64,000 bases of DNA from an uncultured Alphaproteobacteria bacterium (GTDB lineage Bacteria > Pseudomonadota > Alphaproteobacteria > RF32 > CAG-239), in the NCBI GenBank assembly GCA_944391615.1, contig CALXUE010000005.1:1-64000 (forward strand), read 5' to 3'. Position numbers and translations under genes: made by a program. Every line of letters begins with the position of its first letter. Within the stretch, counting starts at the first letter, position 1. The notes under the pieces are model-generated. The model had not been told where the DNA came from. It made no database searches and was given only the letters and a program-made list of their open reading frames with translations. This document shows positions 25,859 to 33,640 of this stretch, one piece after another.

Positions 25859-26962
25859 ATGGGAAAAGAATTATTACCATCGTTAATTAATGTTGATCCC
25901 TTTGATTTTGGTAAAAAGACAAAGGATGAACATTTGGTTTTTGAGGAAAGAGTGTGGGGCTTAAAACAAGGCGAAAACTTTGTTTTTGATCCTGATCATT
26001 ATGGAATCAAAGATTTTTTGAGCTTAGACAATCCCCCGAAAGACGCTGTATTGAGTGATACTGTCATTCGCTATTATTCTTCCGGAAGAAGAGAGGTTGT
26101 TCCTGCTGAAAGAATTAAAATGTTTCAGATTGGAAAAAATCTCTGGGAGCGTAAACCCCATTGTTTTGGAACAAATATCTCTTGGGCTACTATGGAAAAT
26201 ATGCTCACAATGTTTCCTAAAGATACGTATTTGAAAATGCTTTGTGAAAAATACCCTTATCTGAAAGAAACTGGGCGGTTTGCGCTTAACTTGGATACTG
26301 ATGAATATGAGTTGGCTATGCCTTTAGACAAAGCAGATTGTGTTGCTGGTACGTTAAAATCCATTGCCAATTGTTTGAGGTGTTCGGACTTGGGAAATTT
26401 ACATAAGTTTTTTGGCGGATATGCTCACTGGTTGACAGCCGGTGTTGAAGAAAACAATCAGGCTATATGTGCCGAATTGGATAAAAAAATGGGTGAACAT
26501 CCTATTCAGGCTCATTATTCAAATGGGCGCTGGCGTTCCTACGGTTTATCTTGCACCTTGTATTCCGGATACACAGATTTGTCTTATAACACGGCCGAGA
26601 CTATGCTTAAACTCGCTCACAAAGACATAAAACCTTTGCGAGAAGAGTATTTGCAAAACGGAGAACCATTGCATCTGACTTATGGATTGCAGATTTTTTC
26701 TAAGGATAAATGTAATGATTATTCCAGTTTTGATAAGGATTTCGGTTGTCCCAAAGGGGTATTCTTATTTGTTCCTGAAGTTTTTAGCTCTTGGGGAAAG
26801 CAGTTTTTGCCCTTTGAGTTAGAGATCATTCATCGAGAACGTGAGTTCTGTTATTGGAATCCTGACTTACCTGATTATCGCCAGAAAAACCTTATTCATA
26901 GGCAAATGTCTAAGAAAAAAACTTCTAAAGTGATGTCTAATCTCTTAAAAATATTCCAATGA
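25859..26962 (+). CDS. Protein of unknown function, 367 aa
   Basis: I do not recognise this protein. It is soluble, without signal peptide or membrane segment, and rich in aromatic residues and His/Cys pairs (CFGTNISW, NCLRCSDLGN, YGLSCTLYSG, CNDY and DFGCPKG). The C-terminus is basic (RQMSKKKTSKVMSNLLKIF). The pattern of Cys and aromatics is reminiscent of a globular enzyme-like domain, but no motif is diagnostic. A promoter is visible and the leader has no Shine-Dalgarno sequence. Its stop overlaps the start of the next gene by 4 bp (ATGA), so the two are coupled. Confidence 0.6.
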   Translation: MGKELLPSLINVDPFDFGKKTKDEHLVFEERVWGLKQGENFVFDPDHYGIKDFLSLDNPPKDAVLSDTVIRYYSSGRREVVPAERIKMFQIGKNLWERKPHCFGTNISWATMENMLTMFPKDTYLKMLCEKYPYLKETGRFALNLDTDEYELAMPLDKADCVAGTLKSIANCLRCSDLGNLHKFFGGYAHWLTAGVEENNQAICAELDKKMGEHPIQAHYSNGRWRSYGLSCTLYSGYTDLSYNTAETMLKLAHKDIKPLREEYLQNGEPLHLTYGLQIFSKDKCNDYSSFDKDFGCPKGVFLFVPEVFSSWGKQFLPFELEIIHREREFCYWNPDLPDYRQKNLIHRQMSKKKTSKVMSNLLKIFQ

Positions 26963-27273
26963 AACTAATTTTATTTTTATTGATTATCGGGGCGGCTCTT
27001 GTTCTCATTCTGAAATGCTACATAAAACTGGAAAAAAAGCAGAATGAGATTAGAAAAAAGAGCATTGTCACGCAAATTCCTGAAACTGAAGAGGATAAAA
27101 AAATTGTTGGCACGGCTCTGCAGCTTTATGGGCAAGATTCTAAACTTCCGGTTATTATCTGTCGGAAAACGCCCGAAGCTGAAGAAGAGGATGATAAAGC
27201 CTTGTATAAATTCGTGCTGATTTGTGCTGCAATCATCTTAATCGCATTCGGGCTTATGATTGCGGTTTTATAA
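26959..27273 (+). CDS. Small membrane protein of unknown function, 104 aa
   Basis: The 104-residue protein has a hydrophobic helix at each end (about 2-18, LILFLLIIGAALVLIL, and about 84-103, FVLICAAIILIAFGLMIAVL). Between them is a charged cytosolic or periplasmic loop of about 65 residues (EKKQNEIRKKSIV, PETEEDKKIV). It is coupled by a 4-bp overlap to the 367-residue gene and may anchor that soluble protein to the membrane. It ends at a bidirectional terminator. Confidence 0.62.
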   Translation: MKLILFLLIIGAALVLILKCYIKLEKKQNEIRKKSIVTQIPETEEDKKIVGTALQLYGQDSKLPVIICRKTPEAEEEDDKALYKFVLICAAIILIAFGLMIAVL

Positions 27274-27277
27274 CATC

Positions 27278-27314
27278 AAAAAAAGCGTTGTTCTTTCGAA
27301 CAACGCTTTTTTTG
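27278..27314. terminator. Bidirectional terminator after the 26959 gene
   Basis: AAAAAAAGCGTTG-TTCTTTCGAA-CAACGCTTTTTTT; perfect stem with A/T flanks. It is almost the same as the hairpin at 24693-24731. Confidence 0.85.
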
Positions 27315-27340
27315 TTTGGTTTAAGTAATTCATTTATTTG

Positions 27341-28228
27341 TCAACTAGTGTATTTACGACATTTTGCTATCAAAATACATGCTGATATTATCAATCCCAA
27401 TATGGTTAATTCTACAACGCTGAAAAAATTTCGCGTTACCCAATCCATGATAATAAAAGCTATACCAACTGCAATCCCTATAGATAAGACTAACAAAGCA
27501 AACACCACCCAACATGTTTCCTTTTTTCGGTATAAAACATAAAAAGCGGTAAGAAAACCTATTGCAAACAGCGTGTAACACCAATATCCTATTGCATACA
27601 GCGTGTAACACCAATATTGCAATACTGTTACTTTATTAAGGTCTGACGCAAAAATATCAAACTTATCCAAGGCTTCTTTCGTAGAGGTAAGTTTTTCTTC
27701 AGCTTTGGCAAGTTTTTCCTCATAAATGATTTTGTCGACTCTGCTTTGGGCTTGTGCAACAGCTTGTTGACATTTTGCATGCTCCGTTTCAGCTTTTTCA
27801 TAGGCTGAAACTTTTTTCTGCTCATAATATCGCAAAGCATATTCATAATCCCAATACAGCCTCAGGTTAAAAAACTGTGGTATTTGTGTTGCAGTTTTAG
27901 AAACCTCCGTCTTTTGGGACTGCTTCAATGATGACCACCCTTCCAACAGCTCTTGTTTATAGCTGTCAAAAATAGCTGCCGCTGCTCCAATGATGACGAT
28001 TATCGCAATAAAAAAAACTGACAGTCGTCTTGTTCGTTGGCGTTCTGCATCATAAGTCCTGCTTGACTTACCTCCTTTTGCAACCCGCTCTAAATCCGAA
28101 ACGGATACTAAAGCATCTTTTTGCTCTTGTTCATACACTTGTGTTACCTTTTGCATATGCCTTTTGGCAAAAAATATAACTGCCAAAATCAAAGCAATGC
28201 ACACGAAACAAATAATAATAAAATTCAT
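27341..28228 (-). CDS. Multi-helix membrane protein of unknown function with coiled coil
   Basis: The 295-residue protein has an N-terminal helix (MNFIIICFVCIALILAVIFF), a charged stretch and a second helix (LSVFFIAIIVIIGAAAAIF, about 70-90). A coiled-coil region follows (EKAETEHAKCQQAVAQAQSRV and KLAKAEEKLTSTKEALDKF), then about three C-terminal helices. A ten-residue unit YWCYTL(Y/F)AIG occurs twice in tandem in the C-terminal part, from a 30-bp tandem duplication. I recognise no family. ATG 28228 is used; the frame extends to a TTG at 28252 without support. There is no Shine-Dalgarno sequence. Confidence 0.6.
   Translation of the reverse strand: MNFIIICFVCIALILAVIFFAKRHMQKVTQVYEQEQKDALVSVSDLERVAKGGKSSRTYDAERQRTRRLSVFFIAIIVIIGAAAAIFDSYKQELLEGWSSLKQSQKTEVSKTATQIPQFFNLRLYWDYEYALRYYEQKKVSAYEKAETEHAKCQQAVAQAQSRVDKIIYEEKLAKAEEKLTSTKEALDKFDIFASDLNKVTVLQYWCYTLYAIGYWCYTLFAIGFLTAFYVLYRKKETCWVVFALLVLSIGIAVGIAFIIMDWVTRNFFSVVELTILGLIISACILIAKCRKYTS
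27559..27618. repeat. 30-bp tandem duplication inside the 27341 gene
   Basis: Units 27559-27588 and 27589-27618 are identical except for two bases, adding ten residues in frame. Confidence 0.9.
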
Positions 28229-28316
28229 AATTTTATTTTTTAAGTTAAACAATAATATAATTTGTGCTGATAATTTAACACCTTTCTTAATTTTGTCAAG
28301 TTTTTTTTCTAAAAAT

Positions 28317-28350
28317 AAAGACTGCCCTTTTAGAGCAGTCTTTTTGTGCC
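28317..28350 (-). terminator. Terminator of the RND efflux operon
   Basis: AAAGACTGC-CCTTTTAGA-GCAGTCTTT stem-loop, 16 bp after the pump stop codon at 28366, with a minus-strand T-rich tail. Confidence 0.75.
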
Positions 28351-28365
28351 GGAACGACTATGCAG

Positions 28366-31300
28366 TTACCGCATTTTGTCCTTTAACAGCGGGCGTCCCC
28401 TCTTGAGGGCACGGCGGCGAATTTTGCGCCTTTGAATGTTTTCCGTGTCAAAGCGCTCGCCTATCATGGCAAACAGCATCGGCACAAACATTGTTGAAAT
28501 AAAGGTTGATACCAACATTCCGCCTACCATGCCCGTTCCAATGGCATGACGGCTGGCTGCTCCCGCACCGCTGCTTATGGCCAATGGGACTACGCCAAAC
28601 GTAAATGCCAATGAGGTCATCACTATCGGACGAAAACGCAGTCTTGCCGCATCAAGCGCCGCATCCACATAAGTTTTTCCGGCATGAACTTGTTGAATGG
28701 CAAACTCTACAATCAAAATCGCGTTTTTGGCAGCCAAACCTATCAATGTCACCAAGCCGACCTGAAAATACAGGTCATTGTCTATGCCTCTCAGCCAGAT
28801 GGCTATCAACGCACCCAGCACCGCAAACGGAACCGACATTATGACCACAAACGGTAATGACCATTTTTCATACTGCGCCGACAATATCAAGAATATCATG
28901 ATAATACCAAACGCAAAGGCTTGTGTTGATGCTCCACCCGCCAATTTTTCCTGATATGCCGAACCAATCCATGACAAAGTATAGCCGTCTCCCAAAACTT
29001 TTGCTGCAACGTCTTCCATCGCCGCTATGGCTTGGCCGGAGCTATATCCTTCTGCCGGATCACCGATTACTTTTGCCGCAGGGAAAATGTTGAAGCGGTT
29101 AACCAATTCCGGTCCTGTTACTCTCTTAACCGTAATCAAAGATGATAACGGTACCAGCTCTCCCGTTGTGGACTTGACGTAAACATATCTTAAATCATCC
29201 GGTGAGCGGCGAAATCTTGATTCAGACTGCAACGAAACATGGAAGTTGCGCCCCATGTAGGTAAAGTCGTTCACATACAAACTGCCAAATGTTGACTGCA
29301 TGACCGCATAAATCGAGCCAATCGACACATTCATCATCATCGCCTTATCTCTATCCAACTCTATGGTATATTGCGGCGTTGATACCGAAAATGTCGTCTT
29401 AACATTCGCTAAAGCCGGATTTTTGTTGGCTTCCGCCACCAGCTCTTCTGTCTTTTTCATCAGTTCTGCGGAGCTTGCGCCTATGCGGTTTTGGACATAG
29501 GCCTCAAAACCACCCGTCGTACTCATACCCATTATCGGCGGCATACTGAACGAATAGCCTATACCTCTGGGATCACTCAGCCCCATTTGGGTGAATAATC
29601 TCGATAAAGCAAAGGCTGATTGCTCCGCCTCTTTGCGCTCATCCCAATTTTTCAAGATTATAAATGACACGCCCGAATAAGTGTTTTGGCTCGACGACAG
29701 CATGTTATAACCGTTAATCGTCACGACTGTTTCTACGTTTGGATTATTTCTGACTTCTTCTGCCACTGTCGAGGTAAATTTGGTTGTTCGCGGCAAAGAT
29801 GATGCCGGCGGTAACTCATAGGACATCAGCAAGTTACCCATATCTTCCATCGGCACCAAGCCCCCCGGAACAACCTTAAACAACACGCCAATTGCTGCCA
29901 GCACACCTACAAAACCCAGCAAAGCCGTTTTGCGGTGATGCAAGAAAAAGCTCACGCAAGCAATATAGCCATTTGTAACTTTTTCAAAAAACTTATCAAA
30001 CCACAAGAAAAATCCGTGGGGTTCGTGTTTGTTTTTCTTTATCAACAATGCGCACAACGACGGTGTTAATGTTAATGCCATCAAGGCTGATATCAATACC
30101 GAAATCGCAATTGTTACTGAAAACTGTTTATACATCACACCGGTCATACCGCCCAAAAAGGCAATCGGCAAAAACACCGATGACAGCACCAGCGCAATGG
30201 CAACCACCGCCCCCGAAACTTCTTGCATGGCCTTTATCGCGGCTTCTTTCGGTGTTAGCCCTTCCTCACTCATCAAGCGTTCTACATTTTCCAAGACCAC
30301 AATGGCGTCGTCTACCACAATACCAATTGCCAATATCAAGCCAAACAGCGTTAACAAGTTGATGGAAAATCCTAATACATACATTCCCGCAAAGGCACCG
30401 ATGATTGAAACCGGAACGGCAATTATCGGTATCAACGTGGCTCGGAAATTTTGCAAAAACAGGTACACAACCAATATAACCAGCAATACGGCTTCAAAAA
30501 ATGTATGGATAACCTCTTTAATAGACTCATTCACAAATAATGTTGTATCATAAGGAATATCATAGGTTATGCCTTCAGGAAAATTTTTTGCCAACTCGGT
30601 CATTTTGGCTTTCACCAGCTCTGCTGTTTCCAAGGCATTTGCCCCCGGTTGCAGATAAATGGCAAAGGCCACGGCCGGCTCGCCGTTAAACCGCGCATTC
30701 ACACTATAATCTTGTGCTCCAAGCTCTATTCTCGCAACATCTTTTAATCTCAGAATTGCACCGTTTGAATCCGTGTTTAAAATAATATTGCCAAATTCTT
30801 CCGTGGTAACAAGTCTTCCTTTGGTATTAACCGAATAGGTATAAGGTTGGACTTCTTTCATCGGTTCTTGACCAAACTGTCCGGCTGCGTATTGGGAATT
30901 TTGGCTTTGTATGGCATTGATGACATCTTGTGATGTTAAATTATGGTCGGCCAGTTTATCCGGTGAAAGCCATATTCTCATTGAATAATCTTGTGAGGCA
31001 AACAATGATGCACTCCCCACACCCTTAATTCTCTTTATTTCATCCAAAACGTTCAGCAAGGCATAGTTTGACACATAAATCGTATCATATCTATCCGTTG
31101 TGGAGCGCATGGTTACAACCTGCAAAATGGAATTTGACTTTTGTTCCACCGTTACGCCATTCTTGGTTACCTCTGACGGCAGTTGCGGCGTGGCAGCCTG
31201 AACTTTATTGTTCACGTCTATCGTCGCCTGATCCGGATCAGTACCTATGTCAAATACGACACCTATGGTCAAATATCCGCTCGAGGTCGCGTTTGAATAC

Positions 31301-31536
31301 ATATAAATCATATTTTTAACACCGTTGATTTCTTGCTCAAGCGGTGCTGCTACCGTATCTGCCAGAACTTCAGCCGTTGCTCCCGGATAGGTGGCTGATA
31401 TTTGAATTTCTGTTGGGACAATATTTGGATATTGCTCAACCGGCAAGACTTCTATTGAAACTAATCCGGCCAGAACTATCACCAAAGATATAACGCTTGC
31501 AAATATCGGCCTATCTATAAAAAACTTTGAAAACAT
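28366..31536 (-). CDS. RND multidrug efflux permease (HAE1/AcrB family)
   Basis: The 1056-residue protein (AcrB 1049) starts MFSKFFIDRPIFASVISLVIVLAG and follows the AcrB plan: helix, periplasmic pore/porter domain, six helices, second periplasmic domain, six helices. Proton-relay Asp pair GIVVDDAIVVLENVER in helix 4 is intact, as is a second-half conserved Lys in AKNAILIVEFA. It forms a trimer in the inner membrane that exports drugs or other amphiphiles with an adaptor and outer-membrane channel. The adaptor gene is 31 bp upstream. No TolC-like gene or TetR repressor is adjacent. Confidence 0.95.
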   Translation of the reverse strand: MFSKFFIDRPIFASVISLVIVLAGLVSIEVLPVEQYPNIVPTEIQISATYPGATAEVLADTVAAPLEQEINGVKNMIYMYSNATSSGYLTIGVVFDIGTDPDQATIDVNNKVQAATPQLPSEVTKNGVTVEQKSNSILQVVTMRSTTDRYDTIYVSNYALLNVLDEIKRIKGVGSASLFASQDYSMRIWLSPDKLADHNLTSQDVINAIQSQNSQYAAGQFGQEPMKEVQPYTYSVNTKGRLVTTEEFGNIILNTDSNGAILRLKDVARIELGAQDYSVNARFNGEPAVAFAIYLQPGANALETAELVKAKMTELAKNFPEGITYDIPYDTTLFVNESIKEVIHTFFEAVLLVILVVYLFLQNFRATLIPIIAVPVSIIGAFAGMYVLGFSINLLTLFGLILAIGIVVDDAIVVLENVERLMSEEGLTPKEAAIKAMQEVSGAVVAIALVLSSVFLPIAFLGGMTGVMYKQFSVTIAISVLISALMALTLTPSLCALLIKKNKHEPHGFFLWFDKFFEKVTNGYIACVSFFLHHRKTALLGFVGVLAAIGVLFKVVPGGLVPMEDMGNLLMSYELPPASSLPRTTKFTSTVAEEVRNNPNVETVVTINGYNMLSSSQNTYSGVSFIILKNWDERKEAEQSAFALSRLFTQMGLSDPRGIGYSFSMPPIMGMSTTGGFEAYVQNRIGASSAELMKKTEELVAEANKNPALANVKTTFSVSTPQYTIELDRDKAMMMNVSIGSIYAVMQSTFGSLYVNDFTYMGRNFHVSLQSESRFRRSPDDLRYVYVKSTTGELVPLSSLITVKRVTGPELVNRFNIFPAAKVIGDPAEGYSSGQAIAAMEDVAAKVLGDGYTLSWIGSAYQEKLAGGASTQAFAFGIIMIFLILSAQYEKWSLPFVVIMSVPFAVLGALIAIWLRGIDNDLYFQVGLVTLIGLAAKNAILIVEFAIQQVHAGKTYVDAALDAARLRFRPIVMTSLAFTFGVVPLAISSGAGAASRHAIGTGMVGGMLVSTFISTMFVPMLFAMIGERFDTENIQRRKIRRRALKRGRPLLKDKMR

Positions 31537-31567
31537 TGCTCTTCCCTGCGTCTGTTATGGTTATGGC

Positions 31568-32776
31568 TTATTCATCAACACCGGCTGTGGTGGGTTGCTC
31601 ATTTGTGATTTGCGCCTTGACCGGCATACCGGGGCGAACTTTCATTAAATTTGAGGTAATGACAATATCGCCTGCTTTCAAGCCTTCATCTATTATCCAA
31701 CCACCATCTTGTGTTGAAAGTCCTGTTATCACATTAACCGATTCAACAACGCCTTTATCGTTCACAATATATACAAACGAGCTGTTGGCTCCTTGCATTA
31801 CGGCTTCTTTAGGAACAACCAGTGCATTTAACCTGACAATCCCTTCCATAACTAATCTCACAAACTGTCCTGGTTTGATTTTATCTTTCGGGTTTGGAAA
31901 AACTGCTCTTAACTGCAATGTTCCCGTTTTTTCATCAACTGTCGGATTGATAAAATTTATGTCTCCGTCTTCAGAATAAACGTCACCTGAGCTAAATTTG
32001 ACTTTTGCTTTAATTTCACGGCATTTTTTGCGATTGCCTGATTCATCAAATTCTGCCACGCAATCTCCCTCTTCTGCTCTTATCAATCCTTTAGCCCCCA
32101 TGGTCGTTAAGGATGCTATTTCTCCTTCCGATGTTGAAAACATCACATAAATCGGGTCTGTTTGTGTTATGTTGGTCAACAAGCTGTCACTTCCTGTGGC
32201 GCTAATCAAGCTTCCTTCCGACTGGGTTTCCATACTGGTTAAACCTGCAACCGGTGCCGTTACTTTTGTATAGCTTAGATTTAATTCAGCCTCATCAACC
32301 TGTGCTTGTGCCATTTGCATGGCTGCTTCTGCCGAATCTAAATTAGCCTTAGCATCATCTTTAGATTTTTCACTCACAATTTTTTGATTAAATAATTTTG
32401 ATATGCGGCTCCAATCTTGTTTGGCTGAAAGCAATTGAGCTTTTGATTGTGCCAACTGCGCCTTAGCTTTTGACAAGGCTACTTCATATTGTGCGGGGTC
32501 TATTTCAAACAAGATGTCTCCCGCTTGAACTTTGGTCCCCTCGATATAATTTCTTTTCAGCAAAATTCCGCCGACTCTTGCCCTGACCTGAACTTCTTTG
32601 GAGCCGACTGCTCTGGCCGGATATTCAAAGCTTAAAGGTATGGTTTGCGGGGTTACTTTAATCGCTGCTACATTCATGGCTTGTGATACTTGTGCATTGT
32701 CCGTATTATTTTTTTTGCATGCGGCCAAAGCCAAGAAGCCTGTCGCCATTATTAAAATTTGTTTTGCTGAAAGCAT
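31568..32776 (-). CDS. RND efflux periplasmic adaptor lipoprotein (AcrA family)
   Basis: The 402-residue protein has a lipoprotein signal with lipobox LAACKK. The membrane-fusion domain order is a lipoyl half (VGGILLKRNYIEGTKVQAGDILFEID), an alpha-hairpin (KAKAQLAQSKAQLLSAKQDWSRI) and a second lipoyl half (LSYTKVTAPVAGLTSM). A beta-barrel and a membrane-proximal domain (VPKEAVMQG) complete it. It links the inner-membrane pump encoded next to an outer-membrane channel. GAGGAAACG precedes the ATG. The two genes form an operon. Confidence 0.95.
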   Translation of the reverse strand: MLSAKQILIMATGFLALAACKKNNTDNAQVSQAMNVAAIKVTPQTIPLSFEYPARAVGSKEVQVRARVGGILLKRNYIEGTKVQAGDILFEIDPAQYEVALSKAKAQLAQSKAQLLSAKQDWSRISKLFNQKIVSEKSKDDAKANLDSAEAAMQMAQAQVDEAELNLSYTKVTAPVAGLTSMETQSEGSLISATGSDSLLTNITQTDPIYVMFSTSEGEIASLTTMGAKGLIRAEEGDCVAEFDESGNRKKCREIKAKVKFSSGDVYSEDGDINFINPTVDEKTGTLQLRAVFPNPKDKIKPGQFVRLVMEGIVRLNALVVPKEAVMQGANSSFVYIVNDKGVVESVNVITGLSTQDGGWIIDEGLKAGDIVITSNLMKVRPGMPVKAQITNEQPTTAGVDE

Positions 32777-32919
32777 ACTCGTTTCCTCATAAAATTAATT
32801 TTATTCTTTATATAACTTACTCTATACTTTTGAAATTTCCATATTTATATGCAAAATTTTTATTCTTTATGTGGATATTTAAATATTTTTTAAATCTACT
32901 TTTGGTAATATTGAAATTT

Positions 32920-32940
32920 TATAACTCACTATTAGTTATA
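32920..32940. promoter_or_regulatory. Inverted repeat upstream of the arginine decarboxylase gene
   Basis: TATAACT-CACTATT-AGTTATA is a perfect 7-7-7 dyad, 40 bp before the start. It could be an operator or overlap the -10 region. A TTGAAA lies just upstream. Confidence 0.4.
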
Positions 32941-32980
32941 AGACCTCATTGTAATGTTTAATTTTTTTATGGAGGAATTT

Positions 32981-33571
32981 ATGACTACTCAAGGTGTTCG
33001 TTATCCTACTTTTGCTTTTATTACCGGTGGCGCCGGACAATCTGATGATGGTATTCCACCACAACCTTTTGAGACTTTTTGTTATGATTCCGCTTTGATG
33101 GAAGCTAAAATCGAAAACTTTAACATCGTCCCTTACACCTCTGTTCTGCCTAAAGAATTGTTTGGACGCATCGTGCCTCTCGACAATAAAATCGTCAGCC
33201 ACTTCAAACATGGGGCCGTATTGGAAGTTATTATGGCCGGTCATGGCGCCAGCAGAGACCAGCATAAGGCTTTGGCTACCGGAATCGGTGTTTGCTGGGG
33301 TAAAAATAAAAAAGGCGAACTTATCGGCGGTTGGGCGGCTGAATATGTTGAATATTTTGATACACAAATCGACGATGAAATCGCTAAAGGACACGCTGAA
33401 ATGTGGCTTAAAAAATCTCTTAACCACGAACTTTCTTTGCGTGGGGTGGAAAAACACTCTGAATTTCAGATGTGGCACAACTACTGCAATATCACTCAGC
33501 AGTTTGGATATTGCTTGACTGCTATGGGCTTCTTGAACTTTGAACACGCTGATCCTATTCAAACAAAATAA
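32981..33571 (+). CDS. aaxB: Pyruvoyl-dependent arginine decarboxylase (AaxB type)
   Basis: The 196-residue protein matches the pyruvoyl-dependent arginine decarboxylase family, closest in motifs to chlamydial AaxB. It has [14 protein letters not shown], where self-cleavage between Thr53 and Ser54 would make the pyruvoyl group on the beta-chain end, and [20 protein letters not shown] and AAEYVE. It would convert arginine to agmatine, consuming a proton. The start at 32981 has GGAGG at 6-nt spacing; upstream Met codons in the frame are not supported. The next gene is an amino-acid antiporter, which supports an arginine/agmatine acid-resistance system. Only sequence motifs are used, so exact substrate specificity is inferred. 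Confidence 0.88.
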   Translation: MTTQGVRYPTFAFITGGAGQSDDGIPPQPFETFCYDSALMEAKIENFNIVPYTSVLPKELFGRIVPLDNKIVSHFKHGAVLEVIMAGHGASRDQHKALATGIGVCWGKNKKGELIGGWAAEYVEYFDTQIDDEIAKGHAEMWLKKSLNHELSLRGVEKHSEFQMWHNYCNITQQFGYCLTAMGFLNFEHADPIQTK

Positions 33572-33586
33572 CGTGTTGCGGTTTTT

Positions 33587-33625
33587 GCCCGAATTGGGGC
33601 TTCCTCAATTCGGGCTTTTGTTTTT
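33587..33625 (+). terminator. Hairpin between decarboxylase and antiporter genes
   Basis: GCCCGAATTG-(loop)-CAATTCGGGC is a 10-bp stem followed by TTTTGTTTTT, a good intrinsic terminator in the gap between the two genes. Confidence 0.7.
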
Positions 33626-33640
33626 ATGAAGGGGTTTATT

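Noticed and set aside
32936-33562. Long minus-strand frame (208 codons) opposite the arginine decarboxylase gene
   Set aside because: The plus strand encodes a clear decarboxylase with a strong ribosome site; the opposite frame has no recognisable motif.
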